Shown: positions 44,329 through 54,246, numbered from the stretch's first letter. The stretch is DNA of 64,000 nucleotides from Burkholderia pyrrocinia (GCF_018417535.1 NZ_CP070977.1:310001-374000), one strand, 5' to 3'. Numbers and translations: made by a program. Notes: a model not told the origin generated them from the letters alone.

Positions 44329-45543
44329 ATGTACGAACACATTCCCGCCTATCCGGGCGATCCGATCCTGTCGCTGTTCCAGGCGTTCCAGCAGGATGCG
44401 CATCCGCACAAGGTCAACCTGAGCATCGGCCTCTACTACGACGACGCGGGCCGGATTCCGGTGCTCGACAGCACGCGCATCGCGGCCGGGCGCTTGCGCG
44501 AAGCCGGCGCGCCGCATACGTATCTGCCGATGGAAGGGCTCGCCGCGTACCGGCAGGGCGTACAGCGTCTCGTGTTCGGCGCCGATTGCGCGGCGCTCGA
44601 GGAAGGGCGCATCGCGACGCTGCAGACGCTCGGCGGATCGGGCGCGATCCGGCTCGGCGCGGAATTCGTGAAGCGCTATTTCCCCGACAGCGCGATCTGG
44701 ATCAGCGACCCGACGTGGGACAACCACCGCGTGATCTTCTCGGCGGCCGGCCTCGACGTGCACACGTATCCGTATTACGACGAAGCGCGCAACGACATCC
44801 GCGTCGACGCGATGCTCGCGACGCTCGACGCGTTGCCGGCGCGCAGCGTCGTGCTGCTGCAGCCGTGCTGCCACAACCCGACGGGGCTCGACCTGAACCG
44901 CGACGCGTGGCGCGCGGTGATCGACGTGCTCGCGCGGCGCGGGCTGATTCCGTTCCTCGACATGGCGTACCAGGGTTTCGGCGACGGGCTCGCCGACGAC
45001 GCATGGGCCGTGCGCGCGATCGTCGATGCGGGGCTGCCCGCGATCGTCGGCAACTCGTTCTCGAAGAATTTCTCGCTGTACGGCGAGCGCGTCGGCGGGC
45101 TGTCGATCGTCTGCGCGAGCGCGGGCGAGGCCGCGACGGTGCTGAGCCAGTTGCAGGCCGGCGTGCGCCGCACCTATTCGAGCCCGCCGCTGTTCGGTGC
45201 GCAGCTCGTGTCGACGGTGCTGAACGACGACGCGCTGCGTGCGGGCTGGGAAGACGAGGTCGCACAGGTGCGCAAGCGCATCAAGCGGATGCGCGGCGAA
45301 CTGAAGGCGCGGCTCGATGCGCGCCTGCCGGGCCGCGCGTTCGACGCACTCGTCGCGCAGCGCGGGATGTTCAGCTACACGGGCATCGCTGCAGCCGACG
45401 TCGACCGGCTGCGCGCATCGCACGGCGTCTATCTGCTGCGCTCGGGCCGCATGTGCATCGCGGGCCTGAACGACGCGAACGTCGACCATGTCGCGAACGC
45501 GATCGCCGACGTGCTCGGCGGTGCGTCGCGCCAGGCCGCCTGA
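44329..45543 (+). CDS. Aromatic amino acid aminotransferase (class I)
   Basis: A 404-residue PLP enzyme close to TyrB/AspC-type transaminases. The opening [19 protein letters not shown] is characteristic. [10 protein letters not shown] (about residues 183-192) and [16 protein letters not shown] (about residues 243-258, Schiff-base Lys in SFSKN) are the active-site segments. QRGMFSYTG and RMCIAGLN mark the substrate-binding arginine near the C-terminus. The start at 44329 matches the family; the frame is open further upstream from 44242 but that part is not conserved in character. Probably transfers amino groups between aromatic amino acids and 2-oxoglutarate. Confidence 0.88.
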   Translation: MYEHIPAYPGDPILSLFQAFQQDAHPHKVNLSIGLYYDDAGRIPVLDSTRIAAGRLREAGAPHTYLPMEGLAAYRQGVQRLVFGADCAALEEGRIATLQTLGGSGAIRLGAEFVKRYFPDSAIWISDPTWDNHRVIFSAAGLDVHTYPYYDEARNDIRVDAMLATLDALPARSVVLLQPCCHNPTGLDLNRDAWRAVIDVLARRGLIPFLDMAYQGFGDGLADDAWAVRAIVDAGLPAIVGNSFSKNFSLYGERVGGLSIVCASAGEAATVLSQLQAGVRRTYSSPPLFGAQLVSTVLNDDALRAGWEDEVAQVRKRIKRMRGELKARLDARLPGRAFDALVAQRGMFSYTGIAAADVDRLRASHGVYLLRSGRMCIAGLNDANVDHVANAIADVLGGASRQAA

Positions 45544-45574
45544 GCTTCCCGATCCCGATCCGAAGGAGGACACG

Positions 45575-45961
45575 ATGGCTGAAACGATTCCGGTCGACTT
45601 GCCGCAGCTCGCGCAACCGTTCTCGTGGGCGACCCGCGCGTGCGGGCTGATGTTTACCGGTCACGGGCCGGTCGATGCGTCCGGCGCGATCGTCGGCGAC
45701 ACGATGGCCGCGCAGGCGCGCATCACGCTCGCGAATCTCGCGAAGGCCGTCGCGGCGGCCGGCGCGACGATGGACGATGTCGCGCAGGTGCTCGTCTACC
45801 TGTCCGACGTGAAGGCGATGCCCGAATTCGACGCCGAATACCGGCGTCACTTCCGCGAACCGTATCCGAACCGGACGTGCGTCGGCGTGCAGGGCTTCGC
45901 GCATCCGGCGATGCGCGTCGAGCTCGTCGCGTACGTCGCGCTGCCGGCGGTGCGCACCTAG
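45575..45961 (+). CDS. RidA (YjgF/UK114) family protein
   Basis: A 128-residue trimeric-type RidA homologue. Recognisable parts are GLMFTGHGPVDASG (about residues 24-37), QARITLANLAKAVAAAGATM and the C-terminal MRVELVAYVALP with the conserved Arg and Glu. Family members hydrolyse reactive enamine/imine intermediates made by PLP enzymes. The aminotransferase 31 bases upstream would make such a partner. The start follows CGAAGGAGGACACG, a strong ribosome-binding site. Confidence 0.88.
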   Translation: MAETIPVDLPQLAQPFSWATRACGLMFTGHGPVDASGAIVGDTMAAQARITLANLAKAVAAAGATMDDVAQVLVYLSDVKAMPEFDAEYRRHFREPYPNRTCVGVQGFAHPAMRVELVAYVALPAVRT

Positions 45962-46032
45962 CAGGAACGCCGCGTTGCGCGGTGGGCAGTTACCACAATC
46001 ATCAAGAAACGAGAACAGGACTGGAGGAGAAC

Positions 46033-47103
46033 ATGATGAAAATCTTTCGATTCGCACTGCCAATGATGGCGGGCGCGCTCGCCGCAAGCAGCGCGATGGC
46101 GCAGGGCAGCGTGACGCTGTACGGCATCGTCGACCAGAGCATCCGCTACACGACACATGCCGACGCATCGAACGATGCGGTCGTGCAGATGACCAACGGC
46201 GCGATCACGAACAGCCGCTGGGGGCTGAAGGGCAGCGAAGCGCTCGGCGGCGGGCTGAAGGCGATCTTCCGGTTGGAGAGCGGCTTCGAGCCGCAGAACG
46301 GGCAGCTCGACGGCGCGCTGTTCGGCCGCTACGCATACGTCGGCCTCGCGAGCGACTGGGGTACCGTGAAGCTCGGCCGCCAGGCGACCGAGGCGTTCAA
46401 CCTGTTCGGCGATCTCGATCCGCTGACGGTCGGCAACTACACGGCCAACATGTGGCCGTACTTCCTCACGCAAGGCCGCGCGAGCAACGTCGTCAGCTAC
46501 GACGGCACGTTCGGCGGGCTGAACGTCGGCGCGAGCTACGGCTTCGGCGGCGTTGCGGGCAGCCTCGGCGCGAACGCATACTGGGGCACGCACGTGTCGT
46601 ACACGCAGGGCGGGCTGATGGTCGGCGCGACGTACCAGCAGGTGCGCGACCTGAACAGCCGCGCGCAGCAGGCCTGGGGCGCGGGCGCGCGCTACGCGTT
46701 CGGCGCGGCGACGCTGTACGCGGGTTATCTCGGCGGCATCGACCGCACGGGCGTGCTTGACGAGGCGCTGTTGAACGCGTCGGGCCGCCAGGTGAGCTAC
46801 GGTTCGTTCGCGGACAACCCGCGCCGCGACGCGATCTTCTACACGGGCGCGAGCGTCAAGGTCACGCCGGCCGTGTCGGTGACGGGCGTCGCGTATTACG
46901 ACGACATCCGCAACGTCAACGGGATCGCCGGCAACGGCGGCAAGCGCTATACGGGCGTGATCGAGGCGGAGTACGCGCTGTCGAAGGCGACCCAGGTCTA
47001 CGCGACGGTCGACTACAACCGCGTGACTGGCGGCGCGTTCACCGAAATGCCCGGGCGCGGCAACCAGACGGGCGTCGCGGCCGGCCTGCGCCATCTGTTC
47101 TGA
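46033..47103 (+). CDS. Gram-negative porin (OmpC/Burkholderia type)
   Basis: A 356-residue outer-membrane trimeric porin. A signal peptide (MKIFRFALPMMAGALAASSA then MAQ, about residues 2-23) is followed by the first strand SVTLYGIVDQSIRY. RWGLKGSEALGGGLKAIF and GTVKLGRQATEAFNLFGDLD (constriction loop region) follow. The protein ends in GLRHLF with a terminal Phe, the outer-membrane assembly signal. Start at 46033 follows CTGGAGGAGAAC. Sitting between RidA and an amino acid permease it may help amino acid entry. Confidence 0.92.
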   Translation: MMKIFRFALPMMAGALAASSAMAQGSVTLYGIVDQSIRYTTHADASNDAVVQMTNGAITNSRWGLKGSEALGGGLKAIFRLESGFEPQNGQLDGALFGRYAYVGLASDWGTVKLGRQATEAFNLFGDLDPLTVGNYTANMWPYFLTQGRASNVVSYDGTFGGLNVGASYGFGGVAGSLGANAYWGTHVSYTQGGLMVGATYQQVRDLNSRAQQAWGAGARYAFGAATLYAGYLGGIDRTGVLDEALLNASGRQVSYGSFADNPRRDAIFYTGASVKVTPAVSVTGVAYYDDIRNVNGIAGNGGKRYTGVIEAEYALSKATQVYATVDYNRVTGGAFTEMPGRGNQTGVAAGLRHLF

Positions 47104-47107
47104 ACCC

Positions 47108-47152
47108 GCGGCGCGCGGCGGCCGGCCGGTCCGGCGCCGGCCCGCGCGCCGC
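47108..47152 (+). terminator. Large GC hairpin after porin
   Basis: GCGGCGCGCGG (47108-47118) pairs exactly with CCGCGCGCCGC (47142-47152), with further pairing inside. It begins 4 bases after the porin stop and is followed by a short TTT. Confidence 0.55.
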
Positions 47153-47194
47153 CGACGTTTCGACCGGACAATCGCTTTCGAACGAGGTCACTCG

Positions 47195-48613
47195 ATGCAA
47201 CCAGAAGGGCAATTCCAGCATATCGCGGCGCGCGAGCAAGGCCTGCGCCGCACGCTTTCCGCACGGCAGATGGCGATGATCGCGATCGGCGGCGCCATCG
47301 GCACCGGCCTCTTTCTCGGCAGCGGCTTCGCGATCGGCTTCGCGGGTCCGAGCGTGCTCGTCAGCTATGCGATCGGCGCGTTCATCTCGCTGCTGCTGAT
47401 GGGCTGTCTCGCCGAGATGACGGTCGCGCACCCGACATCCGGTTCGTTCGGCGCATACGCCGAACATTACGTGAGCCCGTGGGCCGGGTTCCTCGTGCGC
47501 TACGCGTACTGGGCGTGCATCGTGCTCGCGGTCGGCACCGAGGTCACCGCGATCGCGCTGTACATGAAGTACTGGCTCCCCGGCGTGCCGGGCTGGCTGT
47601 GGATCGTCGGTTTCTCGGCGCTGCTGGTATTCGTCAACGCGCGCAGCGTCGACGTGTTCGGCGCGGTCGAATACGGCTTCTCGGTCGTGAAGATCGCGGC
47701 GATCGTCGGCTTCATCGTGCTCGGCGCGTATGTCGTGTTCGGCAATCCGGGGCTGGTCGGCGACGGCACGGCACGCGCGGGCTTCCACCATTACACGGAT
47801 CGCGGCGGCTTCTTTCCGAAGGGCCTGTGGGGGACGTGGGTTGCGGTGATCGTGTCGATCTTCAGCTACCTGAGCATCGAGATGATCGCGGTCGCGGCCG
47901 GCGAAGCGGAGGATCCCGAGCGTGCGGTCACGCGTGCGTTCCGCTCGACCATCGTGCGGCTCGTGCTGTTCTACCTCGTCACGCTCGCGCTGATGCTCGC
48001 GATCGTCCCGTGGACGGCGGCGGGGCGCGACGAAAGCCCGTTCGTGAAGGTGATGGAGGCGATCCACCTGCCGGGCGCGGCCGGGCTGATCAACTTCGTC
48101 GTGCTGGTTGCCGCGCTGTCCGCGATGAACAGCCAGCTCTACATCACGACGCGGATGATGTTCAGCCTGTCGCGCGCGGGGCACGCGCCGAAGGCGCTCG
48201 GCGAAGTGAACGCGCGCGGCGTGCCGTTCGGCGCGCTGATGCTGTCGACGCTCGGCATCGCGCTCGCGACGGTGCTGAGCGTGCTGTATCCGGACGCGTC
48301 GTTCACGATCATGATGGCGGTGTCGATGTTCGGCGCGCTGTTCACGTGGATGATGATCTTCGTCACGCATTACTGCTTCCGGCGGCGCCGCGCGGCGCTC
48401 GGCCTGCCGGCGCCCGCGTTCCGGATGCGCGGCTTCCCGCTGCTGACGCTGCTCGGTGCGGGCCTGATGCTCGCGGTGATGGTGACGACCTACTTCACGG
48501 CCGAATTCCACATGACGCTGATCTTCGGCATCCCGTTCCTGGTCGCGCTGTCGGTCGTGTACGCGGTGTGGTATCGGCGTGCGCGGCCGGTGCTGCAGCC
48601 CGAAGCGAAATAG
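47195..48613 (+). CDS. Amino acid permease (APC superfamily)
   Basis: A 472-residue transporter with 12 hydrophobic segments of the amino acid transporter (AAT) group. LSARQMAMIAIGGAIGTGLF (about residues 20-39) is the consensus helix 1 motif. AEMTVAHPTSGSFGAYAE (about residues 74-91) marks helix 2-3. EMIAVAAGEAEDPERAV lies at about residues 229-245. It resembles GabP/ProY-type permeases. No strong ribosome-binding site precedes ATG 47195. Substrate unknown; neighbouring aromatic aminotransferase suggests an aromatic or neutral amino acid. Confidence 0.9.
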   Translation: MQPEGQFQHIAAREQGLRRTLSARQMAMIAIGGAIGTGLFLGSGFAIGFAGPSVLVSYAIGAFISLLLMGCLAEMTVAHPTSGSFGAYAEHYVSPWAGFLVRYAYWACIVLAVGTEVTAIALYMKYWLPGVPGWLWIVGFSALLVFVNARSVDVFGAVEYGFSVVKIAAIVGFIVLGAYVVFGNPGLVGDGTARAGFHHYTDRGGFFPKGLWGTWVAVIVSIFSYLSIEMIAVAAGEAEDPERAVTRAFRSTIVRLVLFYLVTLALMLAIVPWTAAGRDESPFVKVMEAIHLPGAAGLINFVVLVAALSAMNSQLYITTRMMFSLSRAGHAPKALGEVNARGVPFGALMLSTLGIALATVLSVLYPDASFTIMMAVSMFGALFTWMMIFVTHYCFRRRRAALGLPAPAFRMRGFPLLTLLGAGLMLAVMVTTYFTAEFHMTLIFGIPFLVALSVVYAVWYRRARPVLQPEAK

Positions 48614-48631
48614 CGAAGGGCGGCCGCCTGC

Positions 48632-49534
48632 TCAGCCCGCGAGCGCGGGCAGCGCGTCGATCGATGCGCGCACGTAGTCGGCGAAGCGCAGCGCCACCGG
48701 TTCGGCGGTGCCGCTGCGCTTCAGTGCGAGCGTGCGCGATTCGAGCGATGCGTCCTTCAGCGGCCGGAACGCGAGCCGGTCGCTTTTCACCTGCTGCAGC
48801 ACGCGCGGCACCAGCGCGACGCCCATCCCGAACTCGATCATCGACAGGATCGTCTGCCACAGCCGCGCCTCGTGGCGGATCAGCGGGCTGAATCCCGCGT
48901 TCACGCACTGCGCGATGATCAGGTCGTGATAGTGCGGCGCGGCTTCGCGCGGGAACAGGATGAACGGTTCCGCCGCGAGCGCGGCGAGCGCGACCTGCCT
49001 GCGCCGCGCGAGCGGATGCGCGGCCGGCAGGCAGCACACGAACGGTTCCGCGTAGACGGGCACCGATTCGACCTCGGGCGGGAAGTGGCCCCAGTGCGCA
49101 TAGCCGAGATCGATCTGGCCGCGCTGGATCGCCTGCACCTGCGCCTGCGTGTTCATCTCGCTCAGCACGACCTCCACGCCCGGGTAGTCGGCCTCGAAGC
49201 GCCGCACCGCATCGGGCAGCCCGCGATACAGCATCGAATGGACGAAGCCGATTCGCAGCCGGCCCGCGAGGCCGGACGCGGAGCGCACCGTCAGGCGCTC
49301 GGCCTCGGCCGCCTGCAGCAGCAGCCGGCGCGCTTCGCCGAGCAGCACCTCGCCCGCGTTGGTCAGCGCGACGGTCTTGTTGGTGCGCGAGAAAAGCTGC
49401 ACGCCGAGTGCGTCCTCGAACTTGCGGATGTCGAAACTCAGCGCTGGCTGCGAGATGAACAGGCGCTTCGCCGCGCGCCCGAAATGCAGTTCCTCGGCGA
49501 CCGCCACGAAGTAGCGCAATTGCCTCAGTTCCAT
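48632..49534 (-). CDS. LysR family regulator (CatR/BenM-like subgroup)
   Basis: A 300-residue LysR-type regulator. The winged helix contains MELRQLRYFVAVAEELHFGR and AAKRLFISQPALSFDIRKFE (about residues 1-40). The effector domain follows to the end. The opening is typical of regulators controlling aromatic or organic acid catabolism. The start at 49534 follows GGGAGGAGACACC. It is divergent from the acyl-CoA dehydrogenase operon, and an 11-bp perfect inverted repeat lies between them. Confidence 0.9.
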   Translation of the reverse strand: MELRQLRYFVAVAEELHFGRAAKRLFISQPALSFDIRKFEDALGVQLFSRTNKTVALTNAGEVLLGEARRLLLQAAEAERLTVRSASGLAGRLRIGFVHSMLYRGLPDAVRRFEADYPGVEVVLSEMNTQAQVQAIQRGQIDLGYAHWGHFPPEVESVPVYAEPFVCCLPAAHPLARRRQVALAALAAEPFILFPREAAPHYHDLIIAQCVNAGFSPLIRHEARLWQTILSMIEFGMGVALVPRVLQQVKSDRLAFRPLKDASLESRTLALKRSGTAEPVALRFADYVRASIDALPALAG

Positions 49535-49562
49535 GGTGTCTCCTCCCGGCGTCGGCGTCGGC

Positions 49563-49617
49563 ATCGATAAGCGATATCTATCGTACCGGATAAATCCTGT
49601 ATTGGACGCTTATCGAT
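49563..49617. promoter_or_regulatory. 11-bp perfect inverted repeat, candidate LysR operator
   Basis: ATCGATAAGCG (49563-49573) and CGCTTATCGAT (49607-49617) are exact reverse complements 33 bases apart, in an AT-richer stretch between the divergent LysR and acyl-CoA dehydrogenase genes. An inner GATATC and nearby half-sites suggest the extended footprint usual for LysR tetramers. Confidence 0.6.
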
Positions 49618-49713
49618 CGCGCGCCTACGCTCTGCGGAAGCCTTTGCACAGGACTGGCCGGACGCCGCGGCGCCAGGTCCGGCCGGCGTGCAGGCAACCC
49701 AGGAGACGCACGC

Positions 49714-51465
49714 ATGAACGACACCGCCCGCACGCCGGATACCGGCGCATCCAATATCCCCGACAGCCGGGGCATCGATTTCTTCACCGCCGATCCCGAT
49801 CTCGGCGCGTTGCTGAAGCTGCATCTCGGCGACGCGCACTATGCCGAACTCGAGCCGCAGCTCCGTGCGCTCGGCGCGCGCGTGTCCGGCGAGCTCGACG
49901 AATGGGCATCGCGCGCGGACAAGCACCCGCCCGTGCTCGAGCACCGCAACCGGCGCGGCGAGGCCGTGCAGCGGATCGACAAGGATCCCGCGTATGTCGC
50001 GCTCGAACGCGTCGCATATGCGGAGCTCGGGCTCGCGTCGTTGAGCCACGGTTCCGCATCCGTACCGCCGCTCGTCAAGTACGCGCTGACGTTCCTGTTC
50101 GTACAGGCGGAATTCGGGCTGTGCTGCCCGGTCAGCATGACCGATTCGCTGACGCGCACGCTGCGCCGCTTCGGCGATCCGGCGCTCGTCGCGCGCTACC
50201 TGCCGATGCTCGCGTCGCGCGACTTCGACACGCTGTACCAGGGCGCGATGTTCATGACCGAACAGGCGGCCGGCTCCGACGTCGGCCGCATCGCGACGCG
50301 CGCGTCGCGCGAGACCGACGCGCACGGCGAGACCGTCTGGCGCCTGAGCGGCGACAAGTGGTTCTGCTCGAACGCGGACGCCGATCTCGCGATGGTGCTC
50401 GCGCGGCCTGACGGCGCACCGGACGGCATCAAGGGCCTCGCGCTGTTCCTGCTGCCGAAGACGCTGCCGGACGGCACGCGCAACCGCTACCGGATCGTGC
50501 GATTGAAGGACAAGCTCGGCAGCCGTTCGATGGCGAGCGGCGAGATCGCGCTCGAAGGCGCGCAGGCCTACCTGATCGGCGAGATCGGCCGCGGTTTTCA
50601 CCAGATGGCCGACATGATCAACATGTCGCGTTTGTCGAACGGCGTGCGTGCGGCCGGGCTGATGCGGCGCGCGCTGAACGAGGCGCTGCATGTCGCCGCG
50701 CACCGCGAGGCGTTCGGCCGCAAGCTGATCGAGATGCCGCTGATGCAGCGCCAGTTGATGAAGATGCTGTTGCCCGCCGAGGCCGCGCGCGCGATGTTCA
50801 TGCAGATCGCGCTGCTGCTGCCGCAGGCCGATGCGGGCGACGAGCAGGCCGCGCGCTGTGTGCGGATCCTGACGCCATTGATCAAGTTCCGCGCGTGCCG
50901 CGATGCGCGCCGCGTGACGGGCGATGCGATGGAAGTGCGCGGCGGCATCGGCTACATCGAGGAATGGAGCGACGCGCGGGTCGTGCGCGATGCGCATCTC
51001 GGCTCGATCTGGGAAGGCACGAGCAACATCGTCGCGCTTGACGTCGCGCGTGCCGCGCAGCGCGAGCATGCGCTCGACGCGCTGCGCGCGTTCCTCGGCG
51101 ACCGGCTCGGCGCGGCGCCGCTGCCCGACGCGAGCCGCGCGGCGCTGCGGCGCATTCTCGCGCGTGCATGCGACGCGCTCGAGCGCGTCGCAGCGGAAGG
51201 CGACGACGCGCGCGTGCGGCAGGCCGCCTCCGCGCTGTACTACGCGAGCGCGGCCGTGCTGATGGCTTGCGAGGGGGCACGGCTCGCACCGGATTTCCGG
51301 CGCCTCGCGCTCGCGCACCTGGTCGTGCGCCACAAGCTGCTGCCGGTCGATCCGCTCGCGCCGGCCTCGCGCGACGACGAATCGGCCGCATTCGACGCGC
51401 TGCTGCGCGGCACGCCGATCGCGCTCGACACGGCGCTCGACCTGCTGCCGGAGGTCGAGCGATGA
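49714..51465 (+). CDS. Acyl-CoA dehydrogenase family protein
   Basis: A 583-residue flavoprotein. FMTEQAAGSDVGRIATRA (about residues 181-198) and DKWFCSNADADLAMVLAR (about residues 213-230) are the FAD/substrate strands. The signature GGIGYIEEWSDARVVRDA (about residues 410-427) and GSIWEGTSNIVALD are near the C-terminal helical domain. An extra 100-residue C-terminal region is like AidB/long acyl-CoA dehydrogenases. It oxidises an acyl-CoA to the enoyl-CoA; chain type is unknown. It overlaps the next gene by 4 bases (ATGA) and is the first gene of the operon. Confidence 0.88.
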   Translation: MNDTARTPDTGASNIPDSRGIDFFTADPDLGALLKLHLGDAHYAELEPQLRALGARVSGELDEWASRADKHPPVLEHRNRRGEAVQRIDKDPAYVALERVAYAELGLASLSHGSASVPPLVKYALTFLFVQAEFGLCCPVSMTDSLTRTLRRFGDPALVARYLPMLASRDFDTLYQGAMFMTEQAAGSDVGRIATRASRETDAHGETVWRLSGDKWFCSNADADLAMVLARPDGAPDGIKGLALFLLPKTLPDGTRNRYRIVRLKDKLGSRSMASGEIALEGAQAYLIGEIGRGFHQMADMINMSRLSNGVRAAGLMRRALNEALHVAAHREAFGRKLIEMPLMQRQLMKMLLPAEAARAMFMQIALLLPQADAGDEQAARCVRILTPLIKFRACRDARRVTGDAMEVRGGIGYIEEWSDARVVRDAHLGSIWEGTSNIVALDVARAAQREHALDALRAFLGDRLGAAPLPDASRAALRRILARACDALERVAAEGDDARVRQAASALYYASAAVLMACEGARLAPDFRRLALAHLVVRHKLLPVDPLAPASRDDESAAFDALLRGTPIALDTALDLLPEVER

Positions 51466-52670
51466 ACGCGACGCGAGGCGCACTGGACGGCCTGAAGGTG
51501 GTCGACCTGAGCCGCGTGCTCGGCGGCCCGTACTGCACGCAGGCGCTCGCCGACCACGGTGCGACGGTGGTCAAGATCGAGCCGCCGGCCGGCGACGAGA
51601 CGCGCGGCTGGGGGCCGCCGTTCCTTGGCGACACGGCGTGGTACTTCATGGGCGTCAACCGCAACAAGGAAGGGCTCGCGCTCGACCTGTCGCGCGACGA
51701 AGGGCGCGCGATCCTGTGGCGCCTGCTCGAAGAGGCCGACGTGCTCGTCGAGAACTTCAAGCCCGGCACGCTCGCGCGCTGGGGGATGGACTATGCGCGC
51801 GACCTGCAGCCGCGCTTCCCGCGCCTGATCCACTGCGCGGTGACGGGCTTCGGTGAAGATGGCCCGCTCGGCGGGCTGCCCGGCTACGACGCGGTGATCC
51901 AGGCGATGGCGGGCCTGATGAGCGTCAACGGCGAACACGACGGCGATGCGACGCGCATCGGCTTGCCGATCGTCGACATGGTCACGGGGCTCAACGCGCT
52001 CGCAGGCATCCTGCTGGCGCTCGCGGAGCGCGAGAAGAGCGGGCGCGGGCAGTCGATCGACATCGCGCTGTACGACTGCGGCGTGTCGCTGCTGCATCCG
52101 CACCTGCCGAACTTCTTCGGCTCGGGGCGCGTGCCGGCGCGCAGCGGCAACGCGCATCCGAACATCGCGCCGTACGACAGCTACCGCACGGCGACCGTGC
52201 CGATCTTCCTCGCGGTCGGCAACGACCGGCAGTTCGCGCGGCTCGTCGCGCATCTCGGCGCGCCGGCGCTAGCGGGCGATCCGCGCTTCGTCGACAACCG
52301 CAGCCGCTGCGCGCACCGGCCCGAGCTGAAGGCCGAACTGGAGGCGCGACTCGCCGCGCACGCCTGCGAGCCGCTCGCGCGCGACCTGATGGCGGCCGGC
52401 GTGCCGTGCGGGCCGGTGCGAACGGTGGCCGACGTCGCGCACGATCCGCATGCGCTGCACCGGAACCTGTTCGTCGAGATCGGCGCGTATCGCGGCACCG
52501 CGTCGCCGGTGAAGCTGTCGCGCACGCCGGCCACCTACCGAACGCCGCCGCCCGCGCTCGGCCGCGACACGCGCGCGGTGCTCGATCGGCTCGGCGTCGA
52601 TCGCGCGCTGCAGCAGCAACTGCTCGAGGCCGGCGTGCTGAAAACGGCACCCGGCCAGGCGCCCGACTAG
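51462..52670 (+). CDS. CaiB/BaiF family CoA-transferase
   Basis: A 402-residue class III CoA-transferase. LKVVDLSRVLGGPYCTQALADHG is split by the nucleotide-binding pattern: GPYCTQALADHGATVVKIE (about residues 24-42). NRNKEGLALDLSRDEGR (about residues 66-82) and the catalytic Asp region GYDAVIQAMAGLMS (about residues 143-156) are present. It would move CoA onto a carboxylic acid, feeding the acyl-CoA dehydrogenase whose stop overlaps its start. Confidence 0.92.
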   Translation: MNATRGALDGLKVVDLSRVLGGPYCTQALADHGATVVKIEPPAGDETRGWGPPFLGDTAWYFMGVNRNKEGLALDLSRDEGRAILWRLLEEADVLVENFKPGTLARWGMDYARDLQPRFPRLIHCAVTGFGEDGPLGGLPGYDAVIQAMAGLMSVNGEHDGDATRIGLPIVDMVTGLNALAGILLALAEREKSGRGQSIDIALYDCGVSLLHPHLPNFFGSGRVPARSGNAHPNIAPYDSYRTATVPIFLAVGNDRQFARLVAHLGAPALAGDPRFVDNRSRCAHRPELKAELEARLAAHACEPLARDLMAAGVPCGPVRTVADVAHDPHALHRNLFVEIGAYRGTASPVKLSRTPATYRTPPPALGRDTRAVLDRLGVDRALQQQLLEAGVLKTAPGQAPD

Positions 52671-52772
52671 GCGCTGCCGACTGACACAACGCCGCCGGCC
52701 GGCGGCGCAATGCCGGCCACCCGGGAAAGGCGCGCGCCAGTCGCGCCCCCGATCACCAACCTGGAGACATCG

Positions 52773-54185
52773 ATGAGCCGTCCGCAATCCCCGCCCGCCG
52801 CGCAGCCGCGGCCCGGCCGCGCCGCCTTCGCGGCGTTCGTCGGCACCACGATCGAGTGGTACGACTTCTACATCTACGGCACGGCCGCGGCGCTCGTGTT
52901 CGGCAAGGTGTTCTTTTCGAGCACGATGGACCCCGGCATCGCGACGCTGCTCGCGTTCGTCACGTTCTGGGCCGGCTTCGCCGCGCGGCCGCTCGGCGGG
53001 ATCGTGTTCGGGCATCTCGGCGATCGCGTCGGCCGCAAGACCGCGCTCGTGATCACGCTGGTGATGATGGGCCTCGCGACGACCGGCATCGGCCTGTTGC
53101 CCGGCTATGCGCAGATCGGCGTATGGGCGCCGGCCGGCCTCGTCGTGCTGCGCGTGCTGCAGGGCATCGCGGTCGGCGGCGAGTGGGGCGGTGCGGTGCT
53201 GATCGCGAGCGAGAACGCGCCGAAGCACAAGCGCATCCTGTACGCGGCGTTCGCGCAGCAGGGCTCGCCCACCGGCAACCTGCTCGCGACGGCCGCGTTC
53301 TTCGCGCTGAGCGCGCTGCCGACGCCGTCCTTCCTGATGTGGGGCTGGCGCATTCCGTTCCTGCTGTCGGCCGTGCTCGTGATCATCGGCATGGTGATCC
53401 GGCTGAAGCTCGAGGAATCGGCCGACATGCAGCGCGTGCTCGCGCGCAAGCGCACGGTGAAGCTGCCGCTGCGCGACGTCGTGCGCGATCACTGGGTGGT
53501 CGTGCTGCTCGCGGCCGGCACGCTGCCGGTGATCAACGTCACGTATTTCCGCAGCACGTTCGCGCTGTCGTGGGCGACGAAGGAGCTCGGCTACGCGCAG
53601 GGCACGTTTCTCGGCATCCTGTCGATTTCGCTCGTCGTGCAGTTCCTGCTGCAGCCGGTCGGCGCGTGGTTCGTGTCGAAGATCGACATGCGTCGCGCGA
53701 TGTGCTGGATCCTGATTCCGGAAATCGTGCTGATGCCCGTGATGTTCCATGCGCTCGCAACGCGCTCGTACTGGGTGGCCGTCGCGGGGATGTGCATCTC
53801 GACGATTCCGTCCGCGATGTTCTACGGTGCGGTCGGCGGCGTGCTCGCGCGCGTGTTTCCGGCGAATATCCGCTATACGGGCTTGTCGCTCGCGTATCAA
53901 CTGAGCGCGCTCGTCGTCGGCGGCGGCACGCCCGTGCTCGCGCAGGCGATCCTCAACGCGACGGGCAGCATCGTCGGCGTCGCGGTCGCGTCGGGGCTTT
54001 ATGCGTTCGTGTCGCTCGTATGCATGCTGGCGCTGCTGAACCGCACCGGGTATCGCGCGGACGAACTGTCGAGCGCCGAACGCAGCGATGCTGCGGAATG
54101 GGGCACCGAAGGCGAAAGCGCTGAAAACGCGAGCGGCGGGCCGCAGCAGCCGGGAGACGGCGGTGCGCTGAAACCGGCGGGTTGA
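52773..54185 (+). CDS. MFS transporter, metabolite:H+ symporter (MHS) type
   Basis: A 470-residue carrier with 12 helices. The MHS opening FVGTTIEWYDFYIYGTAAAL (about residues 24-43), FGHLGDRVGRKTALV (about residues 83-97) and LQGIAVGGEWGGAVLIASEN (about residues 129-148) are textbook family features. MHS members import shikimate, proline/betaine, citrate, alpha-ketoglutarate and related acids. It completes an uptake/activation/oxidation operon with the CoA-transferase and dehydrogenase. Start at 52773 follows CCTGGAGACATCG. Confidence 0.9.
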   Translation: MSRPQSPPAAQPRPGRAAFAAFVGTTIEWYDFYIYGTAAALVFGKVFFSSTMDPGIATLLAFVTFWAGFAARPLGGIVFGHLGDRVGRKTALVITLVMMGLATTGIGLLPGYAQIGVWAPAGLVVLRVLQGIAVGGEWGGAVLIASENAPKHKRILYAAFAQQGSPTGNLLATAAFFALSALPTPSFLMWGWRIPFLLSAVLVIIGMVIRLKLEESADMQRVLARKRTVKLPLRDVVRDHWVVVLLAAGTLPVINVTYFRSTFALSWATKELGYAQGTFLGILSISLVVQFLLQPVGAWFVSKIDMRRAMCWILIPEIVLMPVMFHALATRSYWVAVAGMCISTIPSAMFYGAVGGVLARVFPANIRYTGLSLAYQLSALVVGGGTPVLAQAILNATGSIVGVAVASGLYAFVSLVCMLALLNRTGYRADELSSAERSDAAEWGTEGESAENASGGPQQPGDGGALKPAG

Positions 54186-54213
54186 GTCGTCCCGGTCGCG
54201 CGACCCCAAATGA

Positions 54214-54246
54214 AAAACGGCACCGTGCGATACGCGGTGCCGTTTT
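54214..54246 (+). terminator. Rho-independent terminator
   Basis: AAAACGGCACCG (54214-54225) pairs with CGGTGCCGTTTT (54235-54246), ending in a T run, 28 bases after the MHS transporter stop. It may also stop minus-strand transcripts from yggX. Confidence 0.85.
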
